Of a stretch of DNA of 64,000 nucleotides, positions 1-11,362 are shown piece by piece. This DNA comes from an uncultured Lachnospiraceae bacterium (GTDB lineage Bacteria > Bacillota > Clostridia > Lachnospirales > Lachnospiraceae). The notes under the pieces were generated by a model that saw only the letters and a program-made list of their open reading frames with translations, was not told where the DNA came from and ran no database searches. Both the position numbers and the translations under genes were made by a program. The stretch lies in the NCBI GenBank assembly GCA_947589305.1, contig CANQAP010000001.1:124001-188000 (forward strand), read 5' to 3'. Positions within the stretch are counted from its first letter, which is position 1. Each line of letters begins with the position of its first letter.

Positions 1-2
1 AA

Positions 3-1493
3 ACGGAAGGAAATGCGATTGCACAGGCAAATACGCCGGTCATGGACAAGCTGATGGCAGAATGCCCGTTTGTAAAAGGAAATGCTTCCGGTCTGGCGGT
101 CGGACTGCCAGACGGACAAATGGGAAATTCCGAGGTAGGACACTTAAATATCGGTGCCGGACGGATTGTATATCAGGAACTGACACGGATCACGAAATCC
201 ATTCAGGACGGCGACTTTTTTCAAAATGAAGAATTGCTGCGTGCAGTCAACAACGTAAAAGAACATCATTCCGACCTGCATTTATGGGGACTGCTGTCCG
301 ACGGCGGTGTCCATAGCCATAATACGCATTTATATGGGCTTTTGGAACTTTGCAAACGGGAAGGCATTCAAAACGTCTATGTGCATCCGTTTTTGGACGG
401 ACGGGATACGCCGCCGGCTTCCGGTAAAGACTATGTAGCGGAACTCGAAGCCAAGATGAAGGAACTGGGCGTTGGGAAGATCGCATCGTTATCCGGACGA
501 TATTATGCCATGGATCGGGATAACCGCTGGGAGCGTGTGGAGAAAGCATATGCTTCTCTCGTATACGGGGAAGGCGTGACAGCCGTTGATGCCGTTCAGG
601 CAATGGCAGATTCATACGCCAACGATATCACGGACGAATTTGTGTTGCCGACCGTGATCGTTGATGAAGCAGGAAAACCGTTGTCGGTCGTAAAACCGAA
701 TGATTCCGTGATCTTTTTCAATTTCCGACCGGACCGTGCGAGAGAGATCACCCGTGCATTTTGTGATAAAGACTTTACCGGCTTTGAGCGGAAGCAGGGA
801 TTTTTGCCTGTGACTTATGTATGTTTTACGGATTATGACGAAACCATCGAAAATAAATATGTGGCGTTTAAGAAAGAAACGGTCACAAATACGTTTGGCG
901 AGTATCTGGCTGCAATGGGAAAGACACAGCTTCGTCTGGCGGAAACGGAGAAATACGCGCATGTCACCTTCTTCTTTAATGGCGGCGTGGAAGAACCGAA
1001 TAAAGATGAGAGCCGGACTTTGGTGAAATCGCCATCGGTTGCCACATATGATCTGCAGCCGGAAATGAGTGCGCCGGAAGTCGGGGTGAATCTGGTCGAT
1101 GCGATCAAATCGGATCGTTTTGATGTGATTATCATAAATTTTGCAAATCCGGATATGGTAGGTCATACCGGCGTGATCCCGGCGGCGGTCAAGGCGGTCG
1201 AGCGTGTCGATCAATGCGTCGGAGCCGCTGTAGATGCCGTGAAGGAAGTGGATGGCGTTCTCTTTATCTGTGCCGATCATGGTAATGCGGAAAAGATGAT
1301 CGATTATGAAACAGGTGCTCCACATACCGCACATACGACCAATCCGGTACCGTTTATCCTAGTAAATTATGACGACGCGTATACGTTACGGGAAGGCGGA
1401 TGTCTGGCAGATATCGCTCCGACGTTATTAGAGATCATGGGGCTGCCGCAGCCGAAAGAGATGACCGGTAGATCTCTGCTGGTACGCAAATAG
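3..1493 (+). CDS. gpmI: 2,3-bisphosphoglycerate-independent phosphoglycerate mutase (5' end truncated by window edge)
   Basis: Reading frame is open to the window start (TEGNAIAQANTPVMDKLMAECPF...). GpmI motifs GLPDGQMGNSEVGHLNIGAGR, DGRDTPP and ADHGNAEKM are present. Confidence 0.96.
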   Translation, partial: TEGNAIAQANTPVMDKLMAECPFVKGNASGLAVGLPDGQMGNSEVGHLNIGAGRIVYQELTRITKSIQDGDFFQNEELLRAVNNVKEHHSDLHLWGLLSDGGVHSHNTHLYGLLELCKREGIQNVYVHPFLDGRDTPPASGKDYVAELEAKMKELGVGKIASLSGRYYAMDRDNRWERVEKAYASLVYGEGVTAVDAVQAMADSYANDITDEFVLPTVIVDEAGKPLSVVKPNDSVIFFNFRPDRAREITRAFCDKDFTGFERKQGFLPVTYVCFTDYDETIENKYVAFKKETVTNTFGEYLAAMGKTQLRLAETEKYAHVTFFFNGGVEEPNKDESRTLVKSPSVATYDLQPEMSAPEVGVNLVDAIKSDRFDVIIINFANPDMVGHTGVIPAAVKAVERVDQCVGAAVDAVKEVDGVLFICADHGNAEKMIDYETGAPHTAHTTNPVPFILVNYDDAYTLREGGCLADIAPTLLEIMGLPQPKEMTGRSLLVRK

Positions 1494-1781
1494 TGAGCAG
1501 ATTTTCAGCCATCTCATTCTACAAAAGAGGAGCAGGAGAAATACGACTGCTTCGGAACCATGGCAATCATACATGCTGGTTGAAGATATGCAGATCAAAG
1601 ACAGAATCGACTTATGGAAAAGAGCATATTCGACGGCTTGTATCATTAATCGTACGGATTCCAACCATGCGTTATCGGTTGACGGAGGGAATGAAAAAGA
1701 CGGGAGACCGAAAAAGAAACGGACAAATTCGTTCTGAAGATATGTATGTTCCGGCTGGGTTCGGGACATACTTATATGTAA

Positions 1782-3095
<1,314 letters not shown>

Positions 3096-3126
3096 GACCT
3101 ATGGAATAAAGCTATGAAATCAAACA

Positions 3127-3176
3127 ATGAAGAACCTCTTTCCGAGGATGGTCGGCAAGGGGTTCTTCATTTTTTC
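3127..3176 (+). terminator. Rho-independent terminator after eno
   Basis: aatgaagaacctctt ... aaggggttcttcatt followed by a T-run. Confidence 0.88.
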
Positions 3177-3307
3177 TTCATTTTTCCTTCATCTTTTCTA
3201 CAGATGTATTGATTGTGTAAATCGACAGAATATGTTAAAATTTACCTATCCGGAGAACGGAGCCATAGGATAAGTGGTTAAAGTATATGAGGAAAGGGGG
3301 GATATCT

Positions 3308-3727
3308 ATGAATAAGCGAAAGAAGATTCTAAGCAGCCTGATCTGTGGTCTGATCTTATTTGCCGGTGCGGGCATCTTTGTGAATGCCGCATATGGCGGT
3401 AATTCTGATTTGAATGTAACGTCATCCAATGCTTCCGGCGTCACATCGAGAGATCCAAATTCATCTATAACACGAAAAGACGATAATGATCAGAATTTTT
3501 ACATCAAACTGACGTCTTTGACAAATGGTACGGCTATGTCGTTTACATCGTATACCAGTAGTAATGACCGTGTATCGACTGCCATGTGGATCGATAATAC
3601 GCAGTTAAATGTCACGCACTCGCATCCGTATAATGTTACAGCTTATGCAGGATATTATTATTACGTTAATACATATCCAAAGTTGTATGAAGTGAATGTA
3701 CATGCAGTCGGCACCTACTGCCCATAA
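3308..3727 (+). CDS. Small secreted protein of unknown function (signal peptide, about 110-aa Ser/Thr/Asn/Tyr-rich mature part)
   Basis: MNKRKKILSSLICGLILFAGAGIFVNAAYGG signal sequence. Strong purine-rich SD (aggaaaggggg) before the ATG at 3308. ORF track extends to 3287. Confidence 0.75.
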   Translation: MNKRKKILSSLICGLILFAGAGIFVNAAYGGNSDLNVTSSNASGVTSRDPNSSITRKDDNDQNFYIKLTSLTNGTAMSFTSYTSSNDRVSTAMWIDNTQLNVTHSHPYNVTAYAGYYYYVNTYPKLYEVNVHAVGTYCP

Positions 3728-3733
3728 AACAGT

Positions 3734-3777
3734 CATATGTACATGTTCCGACCATATGGTCAGAACATGTACGTATG
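3734..3777. repeat. 44-bp near-perfect palindrome immediately after the small secreted protein gene
   Basis: CATATGTACATGTTCCGACCAT|ATGGTCAGAACATGTACGTATG; the 22-nt arms differ at two positions, with no loop and no T-tract. Confidence 0.85.
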
Positions 3778-3831
3778 TCATGCCGGGATCATTAAGACGG
3801 AAAGAATCGGATAGAGAAAGAGGGAATGGAA

Positions 3832-4995
3832 ATGGAAATCAATATGACACGGAGCGGTCGGCTCGCACGACAGAACAAACGGCAGATCCTTGCTGCTGTC
3901 TGTATATGGATGCTGTGTCTCACGGGCTGTCAGACAAACCGGGGGACGTCGCAGACGGACGGAGGAAAAGCAGATGCAGGGACTGCGTTTCCGACCACAT
4001 ACCAGCTCAGCGGGGAAGGGGTGGAAATGGATCTGGAGATTGATGCGCCGGAGACGGTCAGCTTTACGGAAGGCACGATCGCGGAACGTACCTTTGATCA
4101 TGAACAGGCAGCCGCCTGTCTGATGAGGGACCGTGAAAATACGGAGTTCATATCTGGTATTACAGATACAGACGGAAATTTAGTGAGTAAAGAAATGATC
4201 GACGACATGCCGTTGGAAGTGTTCAGTTGGGGTTCAAATAGTGTTTTTTATCGTTATAAATATTTGAAAGATGTTGATTCCGTTTTTACGCAACAGGAAA
4301 CAGCAGGAGATAACATCGGGGCATATAACCTGCCGGAGTACACAAAAGAGCAGGATTTTTCTTTCGGTACGGCAGAAGAAGCATTGGCGGATGTATACGA
4401 TACCTTAGAAGAATGCGGCTTCATCAAAGCAGAGGATGAGCTGGAAACTACGACCTATTATCTGGATTATGAGACATTACGGGAAAACGAAGAACATTAC
4501 GACATGGACGAGATACGTCACGATGAATTAAATCGAACGGACTGGTCGGAGGCGGATAATGCCTATCTGTTTTTTATCCATCAGACATACTGTGGACTGC
4601 CGGACTATCACAGGGAATCAGGAATGCCGGGAAGGGCGGAAGATTTTTTTGCACAGTTTATGGTAGAATATAATGCGGATGGGATTATATACCTTAAGGG
4701 CAGTCAATTCTCAGATTATACCAAGGGCAACAGACAGGAGACTCTGCTTCCATTTGAAGAAGTAGCGGACCGGTTAAAGACGCACTTGGAACAGATGATG
4801 GACGGCTCGACTTATGAAGTGTCTGAGGCGGTATTGTGCATTGACAGTCTGCCGCTGACGGATCTTGAGGAATCAGTGATCCTGCCGATATGGGCATTTC
4901 ATATCAAGGAAACGGAAGCAGACGGATATGTGATAGATAGAGAATTTCGTGTCAATGCGGTCACCGGAGAGATCATGACCGATGCGGTACGGTAA
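3832..4995 (+). CDS. Putative lipoprotein, tandem copy 1
   Basis: Signal peptide with lipobox (ILAAVCIWMLCLTGC). SD AGAGGG fits the ATG at 3832 better than the one at 3826. Paralogous to 5070..6227. Confidence 0.82.
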   Translation: MEINMTRSGRLARQNKRQILAAVCIWMLCLTGCQTNRGTSQTDGGKADAGTAFPTTYQLSGEGVEMDLEIDAPETVSFTEGTIAERTFDHEQAAACLMRDRENTEFISGITDTDGNLVSKEMIDDMPLEVFSWGSNSVFYRYKYLKDVDSVFTQQETAGDNIGAYNLPEYTKEQDFSFGTAEEALADVYDTLEECGFIKAEDELETTTYYLDYETLRENEEHYDMDEIRHDELNRTDWSEADNAYLFFIHQTYCGLPDYHRESGMPGRAEDFFAQFMVEYNADGIIYLKGSQFSDYTKGNRQETLLPFEEVADRLKTHLEQMMDGSTYEVSEAVLCIDSLPLTDLEESVILPIWAFHIKETEADGYVIDREFRVNAVTGEIMTDAVR

Positions 4996-5069
4996 GATTA
5001 AGGGAAGGTGAAAAGCCTGCCTCTCATCATCATGCCGGAAAGAATCGGATAGAGAAAGAGGGAATGGGA

Positions 5070-6227
5070 ATGGAAATCAATATGACAGGTCGGCTCGCAC
5101 GACAGAACAAACGGCAGATCCTTGCTGCTGTCTGTATATGGATGCTGTGTCTCACGGGCTGTCAGACCAACCGGGGGACGTCGCAGACGGACGGAGGAAA
5201 AGCAGATGCAGGGACTGCGTTTCCAACCACATACCAGCTCAGCGGGGAAGGGGTGGAAATGGATCTGGAGATTGATGCGCCGGAAACAGTCAGCTTTACG
5301 GAAGGCACGATCACGGAACGTACCTTTGATCATGAACAGGCAGCCGCCTGTCTGATGAGGGACCGTGAAAATACGGAATTCAGATCTGGTGTTACAGATA
5401 CAGACGGACATTTATTGAGTAAAGAAATGATCGGCGACATGCCGTTGGAATCGTTTGGTTGGGGTTCAAATAGTGTATATTATCGTTATAAAGATTTTAC
5501 AGGCGCTGATTCCGTCTTTATGCAACAGGAAACAGCAGGAGATCCCTGCGGGGCATATAACCTGCCGGAGTACACAAAAGAGCAGGATTTTTCTTTCGGT
5601 ACGGCAGAAGAAGCATTGGCGGATGTATACGATACCTTAGAAGAATGCGGCTTCATCAAAGCAGAGGATGAGCTGGAAACTACGACCTATTATCTGGATT
5701 ATGAGACATTACGGGAAAACGAAGAACATTACGACATGGACGAGATACGTCACGATGAATTAAATCGAACGGACTGGTCGGAGGCGGATAATGCCTATCT
5801 GTTTTTTATCCATCAGACATACTGTGGACTGCCGGACTATCACAGGGAATCAGGAATGCCGGGAAGGGCGGAAGATTTTTTTGCACAGTTTATGGTAGAA
5901 TATAATGCGGATGGGATTATATACCTTAAGGGCAGTCAATTCTCAGATTATACCAAGGGCAACAGACAGGAGACTCTGCTTCCATTTGAAGAAGTAGCGG
6001 ACCGGTTAAAGACGCACTTGGAACAGATGATGGACGGTTCGACTTATGAAGTGTCTGAGGCGGTACTGTGCATTGACAGTCAGCCGCTGACGGATCTTGA
6101 GGAATCAGTGATCTTTCCAGTATGGGCATTTCATATCAAGGAAGCGAGAGCAGACGGATATGTGATAGATAGCGAATTTCGTGTCAATGCGGTCACCGGA
6201 GAGATCATGACCGGCGCGGTACGGTAA
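5070..6227 (+). CDS. Putative lipoprotein, tandem copy 2
   Basis: Same architecture, lipobox LTGC and upstream leader (ggaaagaatcggatagagaaagagggaatgg) as copy 1. ORF track start is 5064. Confidence 0.82.
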   Translation: MEINMTGRLARQNKRQILAAVCIWMLCLTGCQTNRGTSQTDGGKADAGTAFPTTYQLSGEGVEMDLEIDAPETVSFTEGTITERTFDHEQAAACLMRDRENTEFRSGVTDTDGHLLSKEMIGDMPLESFGWGSNSVYYRYKDFTGADSVFMQQETAGDPCGAYNLPEYTKEQDFSFGTAEEALADVYDTLEECGFIKAEDELETTTYYLDYETLRENEEHYDMDEIRHDELNRTDWSEADNAYLFFIHQTYCGLPDYHRESGMPGRAEDFFAQFMVEYNADGIIYLKGSQFSDYTKGNRQETLLPFEEVADRLKTHLEQMMDGSTYEVSEAVLCIDSQPLTDLEESVIFPVWAFHIKEARADGYVIDSEFRVNAVTGEIMTGAVR

Positions 6228-6243
6228 GGTAAGGAGGAAATGT

Positions 6244-7035
6244 ATGAAAACTAGTTTGTGGAATTATATTCGGATCGATCTAAAACGTGCGTTTTTGGGG
6301 TGGAGATTTCCAATCTCTGTTGGGGTAATAGCAATCGTCTTATGGTTTGATATAAATGCGGTACACTCTCAAGTGAATACGGATGTCATTACTCATACCA
6401 GATATATACTTTCTGACGCAGTTCTGCCTACGGTGATCTGGGTCTTTGCCACCTTGCCGTATGCGGATTCCTTCTGCATAGATATGGAATATAAATATGA
6501 TTTTCTCATGGTTCTCCGTGGAAATCGTTTCCGTTATTTATTTGCAAGGGTTATTGTTACTTTTTTGTCCGCATTTTCAGCCGTCTTACTTGGATATATC
6601 TTGCATATGCTAAGCTATCGTGTCTTTCATCCCTTTCTTGATCTAAGGGAATTGGAAAGCATCACCGATCAGACATTCTTCTATGCAGATCGGCTGCTGC
6701 GGGGTGAGTATCTCACATACATATTTTTGGTTGGATTGCAGGTCGCTATGCTGGCAGGTACGCTCGCAGTCACCGCACTTACCATATCCCTGTTTTTAAG
6801 AAACCAGATGCTGGTATATGTGTTCCCGGTTATCTTTCTGCAATTAGAGGATGTTCTGGTACAGCGTATGTTTGATATGTATACCGGTCCAAAGCTGTCC
6901 TATAATATTATGACAGCAGGAGTTATTGCATTTAACAGCGTGCATGCTTCTTGGCAATGGGCATATATACAATTTCTGTTGCTGCTTATCATCGATATCG
7001 CTATTATCGCTTGGAAAATGGAAAGGAGGAATTGA
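6244..7035 (+). CDS. Multi-pass membrane protein, possibly ABC-2-type permease-like
   Basis: Several hydrophobic segments; ggagg-like SD upstream (aaggaggaaatgtATG). Confidence 0.7.
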   Translation: MKTSLWNYIRIDLKRAFLGWRFPISVGVIAIVLWFDINAVHSQVNTDVITHTRYILSDAVLPTVIWVFATLPYADSFCIDMEYKYDFLMVLRGNRFRYLFARVIVTFLSAFSAVLLGYILHMLSYRVFHPFLDLRELESITDQTFFYADRLLRGEYLTYIFLVGLQVAMLAGTLAVTALTISLFLRNQMLVYVFPVIFLQLEDVLVQRMFDMYTGPKLSYNIMTAGVIAFNSVHASWQWAYIQFLLLLIIDIAIIAWKMERRN

Positions 7036-7037
7036 GG

Positions 7038-7907
7038 ATGAACGATCGTTTACATCATCAGTGGATGCGAAGCATTTGGTTTTCCTATCTGCGCCGTGTG
7101 ACATCCATACGTTTTGTTTGCTCTGTTTTGTTTCTGCTGGCTTTGGCATGTGCCATCACCTCAGGTCTTGGAAAGTTCGTGAGTGAAAGCGGAGAAAATA
7201 TTACTCCGTGGCTGATGCCTATCCTCTTAGATCATAAAACGTTTGCGACTTATTATGGATTTATTGTCTGTTATATGTTTTCGGATGTTCCGTTCATGAA
7301 CCGCACGGAGTTGTACTGGATCCTGAGGGAAGGACGGAAACTGTGGTGCTTGGAAAAGATCGCCGTGATCGTAATGGAAGCCGTGACACTGGCATTGTTA
7401 GCGATGTTATTGCCGCTATGCTTTTTTATACCCAATATACAGTTTTCATGGGAGTGGGGAAAAGTCATCTATTCCTTGGGTTTTTCCAATTATGCAAGTG
7501 TTCAGTATAATATCTATGTGGGTTCTTCGACGATCGTGACCCGCTATACTCCTCTTCAGGCGATGTTATTATGTTTCGGTCTGGTGGTTTTGGTGTCCGT
7601 ATTTGTCGGGCTGCTGCTGTTCATCATCAGTCTGTATGGAAACCGTCTCATGGCGATCGCTGTCGGCGTTGCTCTGATGACAATGCAGCTTATGATCTAT
7701 GCGGCACCGACCTTCGGGAGGTTTTCTTATATTACACCGTTTTATTGGTGCAGGCTTTCGACGATCGGAAACTATAATATGTTTGGATGGTATTACCCCA
7801 GCCTATGTTATATTCTCCTTGTGAGTATCATAGGGGGTATATTGTGTGCCTTCGGGATCTTCAGGCGGACAAAACACATGGAATATGTATGGAATAATGA
7901 GGAATAA
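7038..7907 (+). CDS. Multi-pass membrane protein (partner of the preceding gene)
   Basis: MNDRLHHQWMRSIWFSYLRRVTSIRFVC... with multiple TM stretches. ATG at 7038 is preceded by an AGGAGG-type SD; the track start at 6951 is upstream. Confidence 0.72.
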   Translation: MNDRLHHQWMRSIWFSYLRRVTSIRFVCSVLFLLALACAITSGLGKFVSESGENITPWLMPILLDHKTFATYYGFIVCYMFSDVPFMNRTELYWILREGRKLWCLEKIAVIVMEAVTLALLAMLLPLCFFIPNIQFSWEWGKVIYSLGFSNYASVQYNIYVGSSTIVTRYTPLQAMLLCFGLVVLVSVFVGLLLFIISLYGNRLMAIAVGVALMTMQLMIYAAPTFGRFSYITPFYWCRLSTIGNYNMFGWYYPSLCYILLVSIIGGILCAFGIFRRTKHMEYVWNNEE

Positions 7908-7952
7908 GGGGATATCCGGTTGATCATAAACTGCGGATCTGATAAAAACCGC

Positions 7953-7981
7953 TTGAATTTCCGAATCCTCTGTGTTACAAT
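7953..7981 (+). promoter_or_regulatory. Putative sigma-A promoter of secG
   Basis: TTGAAT - 17 nt - TACAAT. Confidence 0.6.
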
Positions 7982-8021
7982 CAACCCTAGTTGAGTTTTG
8001 TAAAGGAACGGAGGTATCGAG

Positions 8022-8258
8022 ATGCAGCTTGCACTTACCATCATTTTTTTAGTCATATCCGTAGCAATGGCAGTACTTGTGTTATCACAGGAAGGCAAAT
8101 CAAACGGTCTTTCAAGTTCCATCGGCGGTGGTTCGACAGAGACGTATTGGAATAAAAACAAAGGGCGATCCAAGGAATCAATCTTAGTGACGGTTACGAC
8201 CATACTGGCGATTTTATTCTTTGTATTGGCATTGATTTTGAGTTTGGGTATCTTCTAA
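8022..8258 (+). CDS. secG: Preprotein translocase subunit SecG
   Basis: 78 aa, two TMs, VLVLSQEGKSNGLSSSIGGGSTETYWNKNKGRSKE. Confidence 0.93.
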   Translation: MQLALTIIFLVISVAMAVLVLSQEGKSNGLSSSIGGGSTETYWNKNKGRSKESILVTVTTILAILFFVLALILSLGIF

Positions 8259-8264
8259 AGAATG

Positions 8265-8288
8265 GGCTGTCAACGGACAGCCTTTTTT
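8265..8288 (+). terminator. Rho-independent terminator/attenuator after secG
   Basis: ggctgtc-aacg-gacagcc followed by tttttt. Confidence 0.85.
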
Positions 8289-8337
8289 CTTTGGATTCTG
8301 GCGGGTAGATAAATATGACAGAGGCGGCGGAGGAATT

Positions 8338-10527
8338 ATGGAAGAACAGGAACGGTATCAGGAACGAAAACAAAAAGTGAAGGAACTCATAAGCAGTCCG
8401 GAATACAAACCGATGAAATATAAGGAACTGGCATTTTTCATGCAGGTAAAAGAAAGTGATAAGCCTGTCCTTTCCAGTATTTTAAATGAACTGACGGAGG
8501 AGGGTTTCCTGATCAAGACGCCGCGGGGAAAGTATCAGAAACAGGAAGACGACATGCGAATGGGCTGTTTCACCGGAAATCCCCGTGGATTTGGTTTTGT
8601 AACGGTAGAAGGCGAGCCGGATGATTATTTTATTCCGGAACAGGCATGCAACGGCGCGTTGCATCAGGATACGGTGCTGATGCGTGTGACCAATACCTCT
8701 ACGGAGGGCGGCAGGCGAAAGGAAGGAGAGATTGTCCGAATTCTGTCACGGGGTATCCGGGAACTGGTCGGTACTTTTGATGCGGGCAAAGGATTTGGTT
8801 TTGTGATACCGGATAATGTCAAATATCATTCGGATATTTTTGTGCCGAAAGCATGGACGAAGGGAGCGGTAAGCGGTCATAAAGTCGTGGTACATCTCAC
8901 GGATTTTGGCGGGAAACAAAAGAAACCGGAGGGACGTATCACCGAGATTCTTGGGCATATCAATGATCCGGCTGCCGATGTCTTATCCGTGGTAAAAGCG
9001 TATGAGCTTCCGGTGGAATTTGATGACATGCAGTTGCGACAGGCACAGCGGATACCGGACCGAATCGATGTCAGGGATTTGGAAGGAAGAAAGGATCTGC
9101 GATCGTGGCAGACCGTGACGATCGACGGTGAGGATGCCAAGGATTTAGATGATGCCATTACGCTGCAAAAACAGCCGGACGGGTTTTTGCTGGGTGTTCA
9201 TATTGCGGATGTATCGCATTATGTTACCGAACATTCACCGCTGGATGAAGAGGCAAAACGGCGTGGCACCAGTGTTTATTTAGTGGATCGCGTGATCCCG
9301 ATGCTGCCGCATAGATTATCGAACGGCATTTGTTCGTTAAATCAGGGAGAAGACCGTCTGGCGTTAAGCTGTATCATGAAAGTGGACGGCAGGGGTCAGG
9401 TGACGGATCATGAGATCGCAGAGACCGTGATCCGGGTGGACAGACGGATGTCGTATACGGCGGTCAACCGGATCTTAGAAGAACAGGACGAACATATGAT
9501 ACGGGAATATCAGGAGCTGGTCCCTATGTTCCATGATATGAAAGAATTGGCGGATATTCTGCGTGACCGTCGGAATAAACGCGGTTCCGTAGACTTTGAT
9601 TTCCCGGAGTCACAGATTCTGCTCGATGAAAAGGGTTATCCTGCGGTGATTCAGCCATATGAGCGTTTGGCGGCAAACAAGCTGATCGAAGATTTTATGC
9701 TGCTGGCAAATGAAACGGTGGCGGAGGATTTTTTCTGGCGGGAAATACCGTTTGTATATCGCACGCATGAGGCGCCGGATCCGGAAAAAATGAAAAAACT
9801 GCGTGTATTGCTTGCAAATTTCGGGTATTATCTAAAAGCGGCTCCGGATAATCTGCATCCGAAAGAATTTCAGAAACTGCTAGAACAGGTGGCAGGACTT
9901 CCGGAAGAAGCCATGATCAGCCGGCTGACGCTGCGTTCCATGAAGCAGGCAAAGTATACAACGATCTGTTCCGGACATTTCGGTTTGTCCACACCGTATT
10001 ATTGTCATTTTACGTCTCCGATCCGGAGATATCCGGATTTACAGATCCACAGGATCATCAAGGAATGTCTGCATGACAATATGGACGAGAACCGGATCGC
10101 GCATTATGAGGCGATCCTTCCGAAGGTGGCGGAGGACTGTTCGAAAACAGAACGTCGTGCGGATGAAGCGGAGCGGGAAGTAGAAAAAATTAAAAAAGTG
10201 CAGTATATGGAACGGCGGATCGGAGAATGCTTTGAAGGGGTTATTTCCGGAGTCAATCCGTGGGGGATGTATGTGGAATTGCCGAATACGGTAGAAGGTT
10301 TGGTACATGTGACGAATATGCAGGATGATTATTATTGTTATGACGAAGAAAAGTATGCTATGATAGGTAAGGCGACCGGAAGAACGTATACCTTGGGACA
10401 GAAGGTTCGGGTAAGAGTAACGGATACGGACCGCTTCGCGAAAACGATTGATTTTGTTTTGATTCCGGAATCGGATGACGAGCCGGAACAGGAAGATGAA
10501 AACCGGATGCGGAACACAGGAAAATGA
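8338..10527 (+). CDS. rnr: Ribonuclease R
   Basis: RNB motifs [29 protein letters not shown]-terminal S1 domain; 729 aa. Confidence 0.96.
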   Translation: MEEQERYQERKQKVKELISSPEYKPMKYKELAFFMQVKESDKPVLSSILNELTEEGFLIKTPRGKYQKQEDDMRMGCFTGNPRGFGFVTVEGEPDDYFIPEQACNGALHQDTVLMRVTNTSTEGGRRKEGEIVRILSRGIRELVGTFDAGKGFGFVIPDNVKYHSDIFVPKAWTKGAVSGHKVVVHLTDFGGKQKKPEGRITEILGHINDPAADVLSVVKAYELPVEFDDMQLRQAQRIPDRIDVRDLEGRKDLRSWQTVTIDGEDAKDLDDAITLQKQPDGFLLGVHIADVSHYVTEHSPLDEEAKRRGTSVYLVDRVIPMLPHRLSNGICSLNQGEDRLALSCIMKVDGRGQVTDHEIAETVIRVDRRMSYTAVNRILEEQDEHMIREYQELVPMFHDMKELADILRDRRNKRGSVDFDFPESQILLDEKGYPAVIQPYERLAANKLIEDFMLLANETVAEDFFWREIPFVYRTHEAPDPEKMKKLRVLLANFGYYLKAAPDNLHPKEFQKLLEQVAGLPEEAMISRLTLRSMKQAKYTTICSGHFGLSTPYYCHFTSPIRRYPDLQIHRIIKECLHDNMDENRIAHYEAILPKVAEDCSKTERRADEAEREVEKIKKVQYMERRIGECFEGVISGVNPWGMYVELPNTVEGLVHVTNMQDDYYCYDEEKYAMIGKATGRTYTLGQKVRVRVTDTDRFAKTIDFVLIPESDDEPEQEDENRMRNTGK

Positions 10528-10564
10528 CTGTGGGACGTGGAACAGGAAAACAGGAGGATTCATA

Positions 10565-11035
10565 ATGGCGAAAGAACAGGGCAGCCGCTTGATCGCAAAT
10601 AATAAAAAAGCATATTATGATTACTTTATTCTGGATACGTACGAAGCGGGTATCGAACTGGCAGGAACGGAAGTCAAATCCTTAAGGCTTGGACATTGCA
10701 GCATTAAGGAATCGTTTATCGGCATTGACAATGAGCAGATCTATATTTACCATATGAATATCAGTCCGTATGAAAAAGGAAATATTTTTAATAAGGATCC
10801 TTTGCGGACACGGCGGCTTCTGCTGCATAAATCGGAGATCCATAAGCTCATGGGTCAGGTGAAGGAGACGGGGTATACGATCGTACCGCTCAAAGTGTAC
10901 TGGAAAGGCAGTCTGGTCAAGATGGAGATCGGTCTGGCACGCGGTAAAAAGTTATACGACAAACGGCAGGAGATCGCAAAAAAAGATCAGAAGCGTGAAG
11001 CGGAAAAAGAATTTAAGATTAGAAATCTGCGATAG
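10565..11035 (+). CDS. smpB: SsrA-binding protein SmpB
   Basis: [35 protein letters not shown]-terminal basic tail. ATG at 10565 is preferred over the track start at 10475. Confidence 0.96.
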   Translation: MAKEQGSRLIANNKKAYYDYFILDTYEAGIELAGTEVKSLRLGHCSIKESFIGIDNEQIYIYHMNISPYEKGNIFNKDPLRTRRLLLHKSEIHKLMGQVKETGYTIVPLKVYWKGSLVKMEIGLARGKKLYDKRQEIAKKDQKREAEKEFKIRNLR

Positions 11036-11058
11036 TACGCGGAAGAAAGGGAACTGTG

Positions 11059-11355
11059 ATGAGTCAGAAAAAGGGAAATGCTCAGAAAAAAGGAAATACT
11101 CAGAAAACGGCGACAGAAAAGCGCAAACAGGCACAGCGGAGAAAAAGCATGAAAAATATGCTGTGGATCTTGGCAGGATGTATTGTTTTGGGACTGGGAG
11201 CAGGTTTTATAGCCGGTAAGTATTGGATCTATCCCGCTTATCTGGAAAAAACGGGACGGGATTATCAACAGGAACAACAGAGTCAGTCTGAGATCAATAA
11301 TCAGGAACTGCTGGATTTAAACCGTCAGATCGAAGAAGCAGATACCGAGGAGTAG
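11059..11355 (+). CDS. Small single-TM membrane protein, unknown function
   Basis: Lys/Gln-rich N-terminus, one TM (MLWILAGCIVLGLGAGFIAGKY). Lies between smpB and ssrA. Confidence 0.6.
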   Translation: MSQKKGNAQKKGNTQKTATEKRKQAQRRKSMKNMLWILAGCIVLGLGAGFIAGKYWIYPAYLEKTGRDYQQEQQSQSEINNQELLDLNRQIEEADTEE

Positions 11356-11362
11356 ATTGTAT

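Larger units (their letters stand above)
3799..6227 (+). repeat. Tandem duplication (period about 1232-1238 bp) containing both lipoprotein genes
   Basis: Leader at 3799 matches 5037. 4317..4805 is identical to 5549..6037 (489 bp by manual comparison). A diverged patch lies around 4140-4316 / 5372-5548. Confidence 0.9.

Noticed and set aside
612-1334. 240-aa minus-strand ORF antisense to gpmI (and similar long antisense ORFs such as 17626-18282, 22270-22695 and 18222-18802)
   Set aside because: They mirror strongly supported plus-strand genes with highly conserved motifs, have Arg/His/Pro or Phe/Ile-biased compositions typical of shadow ORFs, and lack their own SD context.
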